A stretch of 64,000 nucleotides of DNA, taken from Cytophagales bacterium (GTDB taxonomy: Bacteria; Bacteroidota; Bacteroidia; Cytophagales; Thermoflexibacteraceae). How positions within the stretch are numbered: the first letter of the stretch is position 1; every line of letters begins with the position of its first letter. Where the stretch lies: positions 1 through 64,000 of the forward strand of contig REAZ01000016.1 in assembly GCA_004294445.1 (NCBI GenBank). The letters run 5' to 3'. Under the pieces are notes generated by a model. That model saw only the letters and a list, made by a program, of their open reading frames with translations. It ran no database searches and was not told the origin of the DNA. A program made the position numbers and the translations under genes. Shown in pieces: positions 53,360 to 62,145 of the stretch.

Positions 53360-54451
53360 ATGCAAACTGAAGACTTTTCCTTTCGCCTCATTCAGTGGTA
53401 CGAACAAAACAAACGTAGTTTGCCTTGGCGAAATATCCAAAATCCTTATCACATCTGGCTCTCTGAAGTCATTTTGCAGCAGACTCGCGTGAGCCAAGGG
53501 TTGCCTTATTATCTGCGCTTTGTGGAGGCGTTCCCTACTGTAGCAGACATGGCAAGAGCCGAAGAAAAGGACGTTTTGCGGCTTTGGCAGGGCTTGGGCT
53601 ATTATTCTCGTGCCAGAAATATGCACCAAAGTTCCAAAATGGTCATGGACAAATTTGGGGGTGAGTTTCCTAACAATTACAAGGAAATCCTAACTTTAAA
53701 AGGCGTAGGGAGCTATACGGCGGCGGCGATTGCCTCTTTTGCTTTTAATGAGGCAGTAGCGGTGGTAGATGGCAATGTTTTCAGGGTGCTGGCACGCATT
53801 TTTGGCGTTGAGGAAGACATCGCAAGTGGAAAAGGGCAGAAAATTTTTAACGAATTGGCGAATGAGCTACTGCCAAAAAACCAAAGTGCCGTTTACAATC
53901 AGGCGATTATGGAGTTTGGGGCTACGCACTGCAAACCTGCCGCCCCCGACTGCCCGACTTGCATTTTTAGGGATAATTGTTTTGCTTTTGCCCATAAAAA
54001 ACAAAACGTTTTACCTATCAAAATCAAGAAGTTAAAAATAAAATATCGTAATTTTACTTACTTGGTTTTTGGCTATCAGCAAAAAATCATGATGAAAATG
54101 CGTGGCGAAGGCGATATTTGGCAGGGCTTGTACGACTTTGTGATGCTTGAAAACTTAGAAAAAACGCAGGAAAATGAGGCTTTGAAAGATAAACTCCAAA
54201 ATACGAGCCTTTTAGCGATGCAAATAGGGCAAGAGATTTTACCAAACCTGACTGTAAAAGGCGTTTCTCAAACCTATAAGCACGTACTTACGCATCAGCA
54301 AATTACAGCGCAATTCATTTATTTGCAGATAGATAGCCCAGAGTTGGCGGCACAAATTTTGGCAGAAAATAGTTTGGCACTTTACACACCAAATGAGGTC
54401 AATGAATTGCCAAAACCTATTTTGATAGTAAATTATTTGAAAACATTATAA
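53360..54451 (+). CDS. mutY: A/G-specific adenine DNA glycosylase MutY
   Basis: 363 residues. Removes adenine mispaired with 8-oxoguanine. Catalytic Glu36 is in HIWLSEVILQQTRV, Asp137 in AVVDGNVFRVLAR after the helix-hairpin-helix LKGVGSYTAAAI. The iron-sulfur cluster ligands are Cys191, Cys198, Cys201 and Cys207 (C-x6-C-x2-C-x5-C). The C-terminal NUDIX-like 8-oxoG recognition domain spans about 230-363. Starts directly after the PH-like gene and ends four bases before the TraB gene. Confidence 0.97.
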   Translation: MQTEDFSFRLIQWYEQNKRSLPWRNIQNPYHIWLSEVILQQTRVSQGLPYYLRFVEAFPTVADMARAEEKDVLRLWQGLGYYSRARNMHQSSKMVMDKFGGEFPNNYKEILTLKGVGSYTAAAIASFAFNEAVAVVDGNVFRVLARIFGVEEDIASGKGQKIFNELANELLPKNQSAVYNQAIMEFGATHCKPAAPDCPTCIFRDNCFAFAHKKQNVLPIKIKKLKIKYRNFTYLVFGYQQKIMMKMRGEGDIWQGLYDFVMLENLEKTQENEALKDKLQNTSLLAMQIGQEILPNLTVKGVSQTYKHVLTHQQITAQFIYLQIDSPELAAQILAENSLALYTPNEVNELPKPILIVNYLKTL

Positions 54452-54455
54452 AACT

Positions 54456-55334
54456 ATGAAAATCAAAATTTTAATTATTTTATTCTCTCTTTTTCCACTT
54501 TTTGCACAGGCTCAACTTCTTTGGAAAATCACAGGAAAAAACCTGAAAAAACCTTCCTACCTATACGGAACGATGCACACAAGCCATGAAAAAGCGTTCA
54601 AATTGGTTGATTCTTTGGTGGTAAGGATTGTCACTTGCGAAACTTATGCGGGCGAGATGATTTTTGACCCTGCAATGCTTTTTGCGGTGATGCAGCAACT
54701 ATTTATGGGCAAAGACACCACGCTACAGACGCTACTTTCGGCAGAGGAGTACGCCGTAGTAAAGAAAACAATTGATGAAAAATTGGGCATGATGGCTCCT
54801 ATGATAGATAGAATGAAGCCGATGTTTACTTCGGTGCTTATCCAAGCGGGAGATATGGAAAACCTCATGGCAACTGCGGACAAGCCACAACGCAAACCCT
54901 TAGATTTGCACTTGCAAGACGAGGCAACAAAGAAATCTTTGTCTTTGGTAGGTTTGGAAACCTTAGAGGAGCAAATGGACGTTTTTAATGGCATTCCTTT
55001 GGCAAACCAAGCTAAGATGCTCTACCGAGAAATAGTGAACCTCGACAAAAAAATTGGCGATGGCGACACGAGCATGGAAAAAATGCTCGATTGGTATGCC
55101 GCCCAAAAATTAGATAGCTTGTACCAATATGCCTCCAAAGAGTTTGCAAATGAGCCAGCACTTAGCTACAGAATCCTTACCAAGCGAAACCTCATCATGG
55201 CTGACCGCATAGAAAAGTTGATTGTGGAAAAGAGTGTTTTTATCGCTATTGGGGCGGCACATCTCCCTGATAAACAAGGTGTAATAGAACTACTTAGAAA
55301 GAAAAAATTTAAGGTAGAGGCAGTGAAATTGTAA
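54456..55334 (+). CDS. TraB/GumN family protein
   Basis: 292 residues with a signal peptide ending PLFAQAQ. The two conserved family patches are LYGTMHTSHEKAFKL near residue 40 and FIAIGAAHLPDKQGVIELLRKK at the C-terminus, which contribute GxxH histidines of the proposed metallohydrolase (Tiki-like) active site. Likely a periplasmic protease-like enzyme of unknown substrate. Co-transcribed with mutY by spacing. It ends eight bases from the convergent nuclease-like gene. Confidence 0.9.
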   Translation: MKIKILIILFSLFPLFAQAQLLWKITGKNLKKPSYLYGTMHTSHEKAFKLVDSLVVRIVTCETYAGEMIFDPAMLFAVMQQLFMGKDTTLQTLLSAEEYAVVKKTIDEKLGMMAPMIDRMKPMFTSVLIQAGDMENLMATADKPQRKPLDLHLQDEATKKSLSLVGLETLEEQMDVFNGIPLANQAKMLYREIVNLDKKIGDGDTSMEKMLDWYAAQKLDSLYQYASKEFANEPALSYRILTKRNLIMADRIEKLIVEKSVFIAIGAAHLPDKQGVIELLRKKKFKVEAVKL

Positions 55335-55342
55335 AAGAAACA

Positions 55343-55765
55343 TCATTGTTTTCTTACTAAATCGTCCAAAGAAATGTAATTATTCTCAAAATATTGTTGC
55401 GGAAAAGGTCTGACTTTATATTTATCATCAATATTGACCGCTTTATGTTTTGCACCAAAATTTTTCATTGGTTTATTTTCTTTGGAGTAGTAAAATAAGA
55501 TAAATTGCTTTTTAAAACCCTTAAAATCAATTTGATAATGCCTTTGCATCATTGATTCCAAGTAATCTACAAAACACAAAGAATTTACAAATTGAGGTTT
55601 GTACTCTTTTTCTTTAGGAAACTCTGATTTCATTTCACAGAAAAGAATGTAATATTCGTTTTCTACAAAGGTAAAAATAATCGCATCGCAACCCTGATTT
55701 ACGAATTCTGCACTGCGATTGATATAGATAAAACTTATTCTCGTAAACTCATTAGTTTTTCCCAC
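55343..55765 (-). CDS. Small PD-(D/E)XK nuclease-like protein, third gene of the ATPase operon
   Basis: 140 residues, apparently starting at a GTG codon (55765) and overlapping the upstream gene by 31 bases in another frame. The core Asp27 (NQGCDAIIF) and Glu44-x-Lys46 (ILFCEMKSEF) follow the D-x(n)-(D/E)-x-K pattern, and the following helix and strand (VDYLESMMQ, FKKQFILFYYS) parallel the gene before it (DYLISILNTVF, ISIIRYIIFYL). It is therefore a shortened paralogue. No family name recognised. The overlap suggests translational coupling or frameshifting. Confidence 0.65.
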   Translation of the reverse strand: MGKTNEFTRISFIYINRSAEFVNQGCDAIIFTFVENEYYILFCEMKSEFPKEKEYKPQFVNSLCFVDYLESMMQRHYQIDFKGFKKQFILFYYSKENKPMKNFGAKHKAVNIDDKYKVRPFPQQYFENNYISLDDLVRKQ

Positions 55766-56415
55766 TTAATTTCATTTTTATGAGTCTTAAAAAATGGGTA
55801 TTTGAACACATCTTCTTTAAAATCAATTTGTTCTACCTTTTCAAACTTTTGTAAGTCTTCTTTTGTAGTGCGTGGTTTTGACTTGTTATTTAAGCCACTT
55901 TTTAGATAAAAGATTATATATCTAATAATTGAGATATTGATATTTTGCTTGAAAACGGTATTTAATATAGAAATCAGATAATCTAAAAATAGCTTATCAA
56001 TCATAAACTTATCTACGCAATCTTGTGGTTTAAACTTAGTAGATTTTAAATCGCATATTACAACAGAAACATTATTTTTATTCCTACAAATTATTATGCC
56101 ATCTGAACGCTTATCAATATACTTAGTTTCTGCAAATTCACTTTCATCTATCCAAGCTCTATCAGTACCATTAAACTTTGTGAGTAAAGGGCTTGGCACA
56201 TTCATATATTCATTGTAAAGTTTTCTTTTTTTATCTCCCAAGTCTTTTAGGTATGTATCTGTGCTATAAGCAATTAAGCCTTTTGGCAAAGAAGTAATTA
56301 TCACTTCTTGCAAAGTAGGAGTTCCTTTTTCTTCATTTTCTGTTTCCGATAAAACAAGCATATCTTCTTTTATCTCCAATAATAGTAAAGGATTTATCAA
56401 ATTTTGAATATTCAT
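55735..56415 (-). CDS. PD-(D/E)XK nuclease-like protein, second gene of the ATPase operon
   Basis: 226 residues from ATG 56415, one base after the ATPase stop codon (TAAGATG); an in-frame ATG at 56454 would overlap the ATPase. The core is Asp105 in KRSDGIIICRN and Asp122-x-Lys124 in VVICDLKSTKF, consistent with the restriction-endonuclease-like fold with Asp in place of the usual Glu. The C-terminal third is lysine-rich. Activity is inferred only from motif and context. The sequence is A+T-rich relative to the flanking mutY/traB and cox genes. Confidence 0.65.
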   Translation of the reverse strand: MNIQNLINPLLLLEIKEDMLVLSETENEEKGTPTLQEVIITSLPKGLIAYSTDTYLKDLGDKKRKLYNEYMNVPSPLLTKFNGTDRAWIDESEFAETKYIDKRSDGIIICRNKNNVSVVICDLKSTKFKPQDCVDKFMIDKLFLDYLISILNTVFKQNINISIIRYIIFYLKSGLNNKSKPRTTKEDLQKFEKVEQIDFKEDVFKYPFFKTHKNEIKWEKLMSLRE

Positions 56416-56416
56416 C

Positions 56417-57727
56417 TTAGTCGATATTGTCGGCAAAAGTTTGGGAAATTTCATTCATTTTATCTATGGTTTCATCAAAGGTACTTTCCACCATGCCATA
56501 TTTATCGATTTCTATTTTTCTAACTGTAGAGCCTCCGTCAGGAAGATTATAGGCAATATAGGCTTTCAAATCCTCTGCCTTTAAAATATCATTTTCTGAA
56601 TACTCCCCCTTGTACTTTTCTAAGATTTCAGTACGATTGCTTACATTACCAAGCATAATGCAGTTATTCAACTCCTTCACTATATAATCTGAATGTGTAG
56701 TAATCCAAACCCTGATTCCTGCATTGAGCAATTTGGCGAAAAGGCGAGCCATTTTGATTTGATTTTCGGGGTGCAAGTTAAGCTCGGGTTCATCTATCAT
56801 CAGTAAATCGCCTTTTTGGGCTTGGTGCTTCAACCATAAATGTAGGTCTGCTAAGGCACGAACAGAGGTGGAAGCCATATAATGTGGAATCGTGTGATTT
56901 GCCTTTTTATCATAAACCCTTAACATTCCATCATTTACTTCATAGTTTACGCCTAAGATTGTTTCAACCTCCTTTAGCAATTCTGGGTATTCTTCTTTTA
57001 AAAAACTATCCCCTTTTATAATATTTTCTGTTTCACGAGCAAAATCTAAGTTTTCTTGAATTGGAAGCGGTATATTAGAAATATTTTTTTCTAATATATT
57101 AAATCTCTTATGTTTAATTAATTCATTTCTAACAATATCCAATTCTTTTTGAAAAAGGCGTGTTTGAGTGCGTTCTGCTGTTAGTAATATAATTTTCTCT
57201 TTAAAAAAAAATGATTGCAATATTCCTTTATATAAATTAGATAAGCCTCGTTTTTCTATTGTATTAGAATTATTTATGGTTATTTCTAAAATATTGCTTT
57301 TCGCCTCTTTCATAAACCAACCACCAAACAACGGGATTCTGGTTTCTATTTCAAAAAAAGTATCTTGTTCATTATAAATAACTTTAAATTGTGTAGCACT
57401 AAAATTGTCTTCATTTGCACTGAAAACTTGGTTTAATTTTTCTAAATAAGCATTTTGAATTTTAGGCAATACGTCATCTAAGAACTCTTTTTTAAAACTT
57501 ATTAAATCGACTTTACTATATCCTTGATTTTTTATTTCTTCTTCCATTTTTGAGTCATACGCTTCCCATTCCAAATCCAATGAGATAAGCATTTTATACA
57601 AAAATCCCCAAACCGCATACGTCAAATACGTTTTCCCAGTATTATTTTTGCCACAAATCACAGTGAGCTTGCCCATCTCTATTTGTGCCTCTTTGATACT
57701 TCCTAAGTTTTTAAATTCGAAAATCAT
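56417..57727 (-). CDS. ABC/OLD-type AAA ATPase, first gene of a putative defence operon
   Basis: 436 residues. Walker A is VICGKNNTGKTYLTYA (Gly26 to Thr33), with a split ABC-like head. The signature region MASTSVRALADLHLW precedes Walker B LLMIDEPELNLHPENQ and the switch histidine in WITTHSDYIVKEL. This is the AAA_15/AAA_21 type seen in OLD nucleases, PARIS AriA and Septu PtuA. There is no TOPRIM domain in this protein; the nuclease function would reside in the two following genes. Genes one and two are nearly contiguous (TAAGATG). The right flank carries a terminator and operator-like palindromes. Confidence 0.88.
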   Translation of the reverse strand: MIFEFKNLGSIKEAQIEMGKLTVICGKNNTGKTYLTYAVWGFLYKMLISLDLEWEAYDSKMEEEIKNQGYSKVDLISFKKEFLDDVLPKIQNAYLEKLNQVFSANEDNFSATQFKVIYNEQDTFFEIETRIPLFGGWFMKEAKSNILEITINNSNTIEKRGLSNLYKGILQSFFFKEKIILLTAERTQTRLFQKELDIVRNELIKHKRFNILEKNISNIPLPIQENLDFARETENIIKGDSFLKEEYPELLKEVETILGVNYEVNDGMLRVYDKKANHTIPHYMASTSVRALADLHLWLKHQAQKGDLLMIDEPELNLHPENQIKMARLFAKLLNAGIRVWITTHSDYIVKELNNCIMLGNVSNRTEILEKYKGEYSENDILKAEDLKAYIAYNLPDGGSTVRKIEIDKYGMVESTFDETIDKMNEISQTFADNID

Positions 57728-57757
57728 AAGAATAAAATGTTAATAAAAAACCTTTGA

Positions 57758-57856
57758 CAAAATTAAATAAAAAAAGTAGAAAACTTCCTAAAAAGTTTTC
57801 TACTTCGATAAATTGAGAACTTTGACAAAGTTAAGTTCTTATGCCACCTCTGTCAA
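57758..57856 (-). promoter_or_regulatory. Promoter and operator-like region upstream of the ATPase operon
   Basis: A full promoter match on the minus strand, TTG (57856-57854), 20 bases, TAACTTTG (57833-57826), is overlapped by the 15-bp palindrome AACTTTG-A-CAAAGTT at 57818-57832. A second -7 box TAATTTTG lies at 57765-57758 without a -33. Both boxes are within the sequence CTTTGACAAA, repeated at 57752-57761 and 57820-57829. Confidence 0.45.
57767..57805 (-). terminator. Intrinsic terminator of the cox operon
   Basis: A perfect 12-bp stem AAGTAGAAAACT / AGTTTTCTACTT (57774-57785 and 57794-57805) with an 8-base loop, followed on the minus strand by TTTTTTTATTTAATTTT. It is placed 33 bases after the coxM stop codon and before the ATPase operon, so ATPase transcription from the upstream promoter would have to cross it. 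Confidence 0.9.
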
Positions 57857-58681
57857 TGCTCTTTTTGCATACACTTTTGCCAAATGTTTTCGATATTCTT
57901 CGCCTGCAAAGTGGTCGGAGAGAATACTTACGCCTTCTGCGGCTTGGTCGGCGGCATTTTTGATGGTTTCAGTGTCGGCTTTTTTACCTTTGAGTGCGTT
58001 CTCTACGGCGGTATCCCTGAAAGCAGATTCGGAAACACCTGTGAAAGCTACCTTGATGTCATCTATAGAACCGTTGCCCGTAACTACTACCGCACAGCCT
58101 ACGATGGCAAAGCGGGAAGCGGGTTGCATGAACTTCACATAAGCAGATTTTGTATTTGCCGAAGGTAAGGGAATACGTATTTGTGTAACTATCTCACCTT
58201 CTTCCAAGGCAGTCATAAAAAAGCCTGTAAAGAAATCACCTGCTTTGATGGCACGCTTTCCCTTTGCTCCTGCTACTACTATTACCGCATCGGTAACGAG
58301 CATGGATGCAGGCCAATCTGCCGAGGGGTCAGCGTGTGCCAAGCTACCGCCGAGCGTTCCTTTGTTGCGTACCTGCACATCTCCGATAAGTTCGGCAGCT
58401 TGCGAAAGGATAGGCAAGTGCTTCTTTATCAAATCATTGGTCATTATTTCGTAGTGCGTAGTCATTGCCCCTATTACCAATTCTCCGTCTTCTTGCTTGA
58501 TGCCTTTCATTTCGGCAATTCGGCTAATGTCTATGAGTTTGGTCGGGCGATTGAGTCGCAGTTTCATCGCAGGGATAAGGCTATGCCCTCCCGCTAAGAG
58601 TTTGGCATCTCCATCTTTCAAAAGGGAAATAGCCTCGTCTATGCTTTTTGCTTTTATATAGTCAAATTCTGAAGGAATCAT
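57839..58681 (-). CDS. coxM: Molybdenum hydroxylase FAD-binding medium subunit
   Basis: 280 residues. The FAD motifs AGGHSLIPAMKLRL near residue 31 and the second TLGGSLAHADPSADWP near 109 are those of CoxM/CutM, the FAD subunit that passes electrons from the iron-sulfur subunit to an acceptor. C-terminal CO dehydrogenase flavoprotein domain (residues about 180-275) is complete. It is 261 bases downstream of the large subunit gene, a gap filled with A+T-rich repeats, whereas small and large subunit genes overlap. Symbol used for family resemblance only; the substrate may not be CO. Confidence 0.9.
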   Translation of the reverse strand: MIPSEFDYIKAKSIDEAISLLKDGDAKLLAGGHSLIPAMKLRLNRPTKLIDISRIAEMKGIKQEDGELVIGAMTTHYEIMTNDLIKKHLPILSQAAELIGDVQVRNKGTLGGSLAHADPSADWPASMLVTDAVIVVAGAKGKRAIKAGDFFTGFFMTALEEGEIVTQIRIPLPSANTKSAYVKFMQPASRFAIVGCAVVVTGNGSIDDIKVAFTGVSESAFRDTAVENALKGKKADTETIKNAADQAAEGVSILSDHFAGEEYRKHLAKVYAKRALTEVA

Positions 58682-58942
58682 CTTTTTTGCTAATTATGAA
58701 TTATAAATGTTGAATGATGAATATTTTTTAATTATGAATTATAAATGATTAATTATGAGTTGTTTATTATTAAAATTTTACTATTAAGAAATAGCCTTAA
58801 ACTTCAATAAAATATAAACAGATTTCAATTAAGTGCTTGCCTAAAATTAATTTATATTGTTTTTTTATAACAATTTGAAAAAAATTAATTAAATGCACTC
58901 ATACTACTTAAAAATTCATAATTTATAATTCATCATTCATAA
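58682..58942. repeat. A+T-rich direct and inverted repeats between coxL and coxM
   Basis: AATTATGAATTATAAATG occurs identically at 58692-58709 and 58730-58747, followed each time by related TGAATGATGAAT or ATTAATTATGAG tracts. An inverted set of the same units (ATTCATAATTTATAATTCAT, then CATTCATAATT) fills 58914-58944. The middle has no open frame. Function unknown; these look like a proliferated palindromic repeat. Confidence 0.75.
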
Positions 58943-61309
58943 TTATTTGTTGTGTATTGCTTTCCACACTTTTTGTGGCGTAAGTGGCATATTCATGTCC
59001 TTGATATTGAACGGAGAAAGTGCATCAAGTACCGCATTGACTACGGCAGGAGCAGAGCCAATCGTTCCTGCTTCCCCAGCTCCTTTTACGCCGAGTGGGT
59101 TATGCGGACAAGGCGTTACCGTTCTATCTACCTCAAACATAGGTACATCATCTGCTCTTGGCATGGTATAGTCCATGTACGAGCCTGTAATTAGTTGCCC
59201 ATTACTGTCATAAATAGCTTCTTCGAAAAGTGCCTGACCAATTCCCTGCACTACGCCGCCATGAATCTGCCCATCTACAATCATTGGGTTTATTACGTTG
59301 CCCACGTCATCACAAGCAATAAAACGCTTGAGCGTTGTTTTTCCTGTTTCTATATCCACTTCTACCACAGCGATATGCGCACCGTAAGGATAGGTAAAGT
59401 TAGTGGGGTCGTAGAAACTCGAAAAATCAAGTCCTGGTTCGAGTCCTTGCGGGTAGTCGTGAGGAACGTAGGCAGTGAGGGCAACATCTCCAAAACCTAT
59501 GGATTTGTCTGTGCCTTTTACTGTCCATCTTCCGCCTGCGTACTCAAGGTCGGCTTCGGCGGCTTCCAATTTATGAGCAGCTATTTTTGCTCCTTTTTGC
59601 AATACTTTCTCTATGCTTTTTACTATAGCACTTCCGCCAACAGCCAAAGAGCGAGAGCCGTAAGTTCCCATGCCAAAGGCAACAGAATCAGAATCACCAT
59701 GGATAATTTCTACATCATTCATACTAATTCCAAACTTATCAGCCACTACTTGTGCGAAAGTAGTTTCATGTCCTTGCCCGTGCGAGTGCGAACCTGTATA
59801 AACGCTTACCTTCCCTGTGGGCTGGATACGCACTTGGGAAGACTCAAAAAGTCCTGCCCTTGCGCCGAGCGAGCCAACGACTGCCGAAGGTGCAATACCG
59901 CAAGCCTCTATGTAAGTAGAAATGCCAATGCCTAAGTATTTTCCTTGCTTTCGTGCCTCTGCTTGTTCTTTTCTAAATCCTTTGTAATCAACCATTTCTA
60001 AGGCTCTTTCCAAAACTGCATGGTAATTACCACTGTCGTATTGGAGAGCTACTTGGGTCTGATACCCAGGTTGGGTAATGCCATCAAAAGGAGGAATAAA
60101 GTTTTTCAAACGCAATTCAGCAGGGTCAACCCCCATTTCTTTGGCGGCAGTTTCCATCAATCTTTCCAGCACATAAGTAGCTTCTGGGCGACCTGCGCCT
60201 CTGTACGCATCTACTGCGTTGGTGTGGGTAAATGCTCCAGTAACTTCTACATGAACGGCGGGCGTAGTATAAAGCCCTTGCAAAAGCGTGCCATGCAGAT
60301 AAGTAGGCACTGCTGTACCAAAAGTAGAAAGATATGCTCCTAAGTTGGCAGCAGTTCTTACCCTTAGTGCCATTACGTTGCCATCTTTGTCAAAGCCCAT
60401 TTCAGCCTTCGTAACGTGGTCGCGACCGTGTGCGTCTGTGATGAAACTTTCGCTGCGTTCTGCAACCCATTTTACAGGGCGACCAATTTGCTTAGAAGCC
60501 CAAGTTACCAATGCCTCCTCCGTATAATGGAAAATTTTGCTCCCAAAACCGCCGCCTACGTCTGGGGCAACTACCCTGACTTTATGTTCGGGCAAGCCCA
60601 ATACAAAAGCACACATGAGCAGGCGAATGAGGTGAGGGTTTTGCGAAGTAGTATAAAGTGTATGTTTGTCGTGGGCTATGTCGTAATCGCCTATGGCAGC
60701 GCGCGGCTCAATGGCATTAGGCACCATGCGTTGATTGACAAACTCTAAAGTAGTTACGTGGTGAGATTTGGCAATATGGTCATCAGTTTTCTGCCTATCA
60801 CCAAGCTCCCACACAAAGCATTTATTATTTGGGGCAATGTCATGCACTAAGGGCGCACCGTCTTGGATAGCCTTAAAAGGGTCAGTAACACAAGGAAGTT
60901 CCTCATAATCAATTTCTACTAATTCTGCTGCATCTACGGCAAGTTCTCTGCTTTCTGCTATTACTATGGCTACTGAGTCGCCTGCGTGTAGCACCTTGTC
61001 TTTGACCAATAGCGGGTGAGGCGGCTCTTTCATGGTTTCGCCTGTATTAAAGTTCACCTGCCAGCCGCAAGGAACACCGTTGATACCTGCTTTGGCGATG
61101 TCTTCGCCTGTGAAAACAGCTACCACGCCTTCCATTGCTAAGGCTTTGGAAGTATCTATTTTCAAGATATTAGCATGGGCATAAGGGCTACGCATAATGT
61201 AGGCGTGCGTCATGTCGGGCAATACGATGTCATCAGTATATTTGCCTTTCCCTGTGATAAAACGCTTGTCCTCAACACGTTTTACAGATTGTCCTATTAA
61301 GCTACACAC
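58943..61309 (-). CDS. coxL: Molybdenum hydroxylase large subunit, form II CoxL-like
   Basis: 788 residues. Molybdopterin cytosine dinucleotide-binding enzyme of the xanthine dehydrogenase/CO dehydrogenase family. The active-site loop is AYRGAGR at 368-374, the form II signature; true aerobic CO dehydrogenases (form I) have AYxCSFR with the copper-binding cysteine. Other features: VGGGFGSK at 251-258 and the catalytic Glu746 in [15 protein letters not shown]. Expected reaction is hydroxylation of an unknown aldehyde, N-heterocycle or similar. It starts with GTG overlapping the small subunit gene by eight bases. No maturation genes (CoxD, CoxE, CoxG) are in the window. Confidence 0.94.
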   Translation of the reverse strand: MCSLIGQSVKRVEDKRFITGKGKYTDDIVLPDMTHAYIMRSPYAHANILKIDTSKALAMEGVVAVFTGEDIAKAGINGVPCGWQVNFNTGETMKEPPHPLLVKDKVLHAGDSVAIVIAESRELAVDAAELVEIDYEELPCVTDPFKAIQDGAPLVHDIAPNNKCFVWELGDRQKTDDHIAKSHHVTTLEFVNQRMVPNAIEPRAAIGDYDIAHDKHTLYTTSQNPHLIRLLMCAFVLGLPEHKVRVVAPDVGGGFGSKIFHYTEEALVTWASKQIGRPVKWVAERSESFITDAHGRDHVTKAEMGFDKDGNVMALRVRTAANLGAYLSTFGTAVPTYLHGTLLQGLYTTPAVHVEVTGAFTHTNAVDAYRGAGRPEATYVLERLMETAAKEMGVDPAELRLKNFIPPFDGITQPGYQTQVALQYDSGNYHAVLERALEMVDYKGFRKEQAEARKQGKYLGIGISTYIEACGIAPSAVVGSLGARAGLFESSQVRIQPTGKVSVYTGSHSHGQGHETTFAQVVADKFGISMNDVEIIHGDSDSVAFGMGTYGSRSLAVGGSAIVKSIEKVLQKGAKIAAHKLEAAEADLEYAGGRWTVKGTDKSIGFGDVALTAYVPHDYPQGLEPGLDFSSFYDPTNFTYPYGAHIAVVEVDIETGKTTLKRFIACDDVGNVINPMIVDGQIHGGVVQGIGQALFEEAIYDSNGQLITGSYMDYTMPRADDVPMFEVDRTVTPCPHNPLGVKGAGEAGTIGSAPAVVNAVLDALSPFNIKDMNMPLTPQKVWKAIHNK

Positions 61310-61790
61310 TTGCCACCTCCATTTCTTTCATTTTTGCGGAAGCAAACTGCACTGCCCTCACGATATTATGATAGCCTGTGCATCGGCAGAAATTGCCTTC
61401 TAAAGCGTGTCTAATGTCCATTTCGGTAGGTTCAGGATTTTTGCTGAGCAAATCTACCGCCGTCATAATCATACCGGGCGTGCAGAAACCGCACTGCAAG
61501 CCATGTTCTTGGTGAAAACCCTCTTGAAGTGGGTGTAATTCACCTTTTTTAGCAAGCCCTTCGATAGTAGTGATAGCACAACCGTCAGCTTGGGCAGCAA
61601 GCATCGTGCAAGATTTGACCGCCATGCCATCTATCATTACCGTACAAGAGCCACAGCTACTTGTATCGCAACCGATATGCGTGCCTGTGAGCCGCAGTTG
61701 GTCGCGCAAATAATACACAAGCAACTGACGAGCCTCGACAGTGCTTTTGTGTTTTTTTCCATTTACTTCTACTTGAATTGTCAGATTCAT
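61302..61790 (-). CDS. coxS: Molybdenum hydroxylase [2Fe-2S] small subunit
   Basis: 162 residues. Two iron-sulfur clusters: plant-ferredoxin type with Cys41, Cys46, Cys49 and Cys61 ([16 protein letters not shown]), and the alpha-helical type with Cys100, Cys103, Cys135 and Cys137 ([18 protein letters not shown]). It shuttles electrons from molybdenum to FAD. It is the first gene of the S-L-M order, with the large subunit translationally coupled. Confidence 0.95.
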   Translation of the reverse strand: MNLTIQVEVNGKKHKSTVEARQLLVYYLRDQLRLTGTHIGCDTSSCGSCTVMIDGMAVKSCTMLAAQADGCAITTIEGLAKKGELHPLQEGFHQEHGLQCGFCTPGMIMTAVDLLSKNPEPTEMDIRHALEGNFCRCTGYHNIVRAVQFASAKMKEMEVASV

Positions 61791-62145
61791 ATTTACTATT
61801 TTACGAGTGATTTTGGTTAGAAAGTGAGTTGTTTTGATGATGATAAAATTTGTTTAAAGCATAAGCGGAAAAACAAAAGTAAAATCACATTTATTATCAA
61901 TACTTGCACAGACAATGTATGCTCACAAATGAAAGTGTACTTTTGTTTTGTCAGTTAGTTGTCTATTCATGCACTATGTTTATACCATAGCACACAAAAT
62001 TCATGTTGGTTGAAAGATTCACCATAACGACTGTAATTTAGAAAGATTTTTTTGAATTTTAAAAGGATTTTAAATAGATTTTTTTTGTCGAACTATCTAA
62101 AATTTTTATACCTTTATGCCTATACACCAATAAAATCAAAAGTAG
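61791..62145. other. Divergent intergenic region between cox operon and isomerase gene
   Basis: 355 bases with no open frame. An 11-bp inverted pair AAACAAAAGTA (61871-61881) and TACTTTTGTTT (61938-61948) puts a TAnnTTTG box on each strand, facing outward, as in the SDR/MerR region. A smaller dyad CTATG...CATAG lies around 61974-61991. Spacing to TTG elements is not ideal. Confidence 0.55.
62085..62116 (+). promoter_or_regulatory. Candidate promoter of the isomerase-like gene
   Basis: TTG at 62085-62087, 21 bases, TACCTTTA at 62109-62116 (one mismatch from consensus), about 30 bases before the ATG. Confidence 0.45.

Noticed and set aside
58682..58942. CRISPR-like array
   Set aside because: Repeat units are short, variable, A+T-rich and in both orientations, with no regular spacers and no cas genes.
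58943..61309. Aerobic carbon monoxide dehydrogenase
   Set aside because: The active-site loop reads AYRGAGR and lacks the copper-ligand cysteine of form I enzymes.
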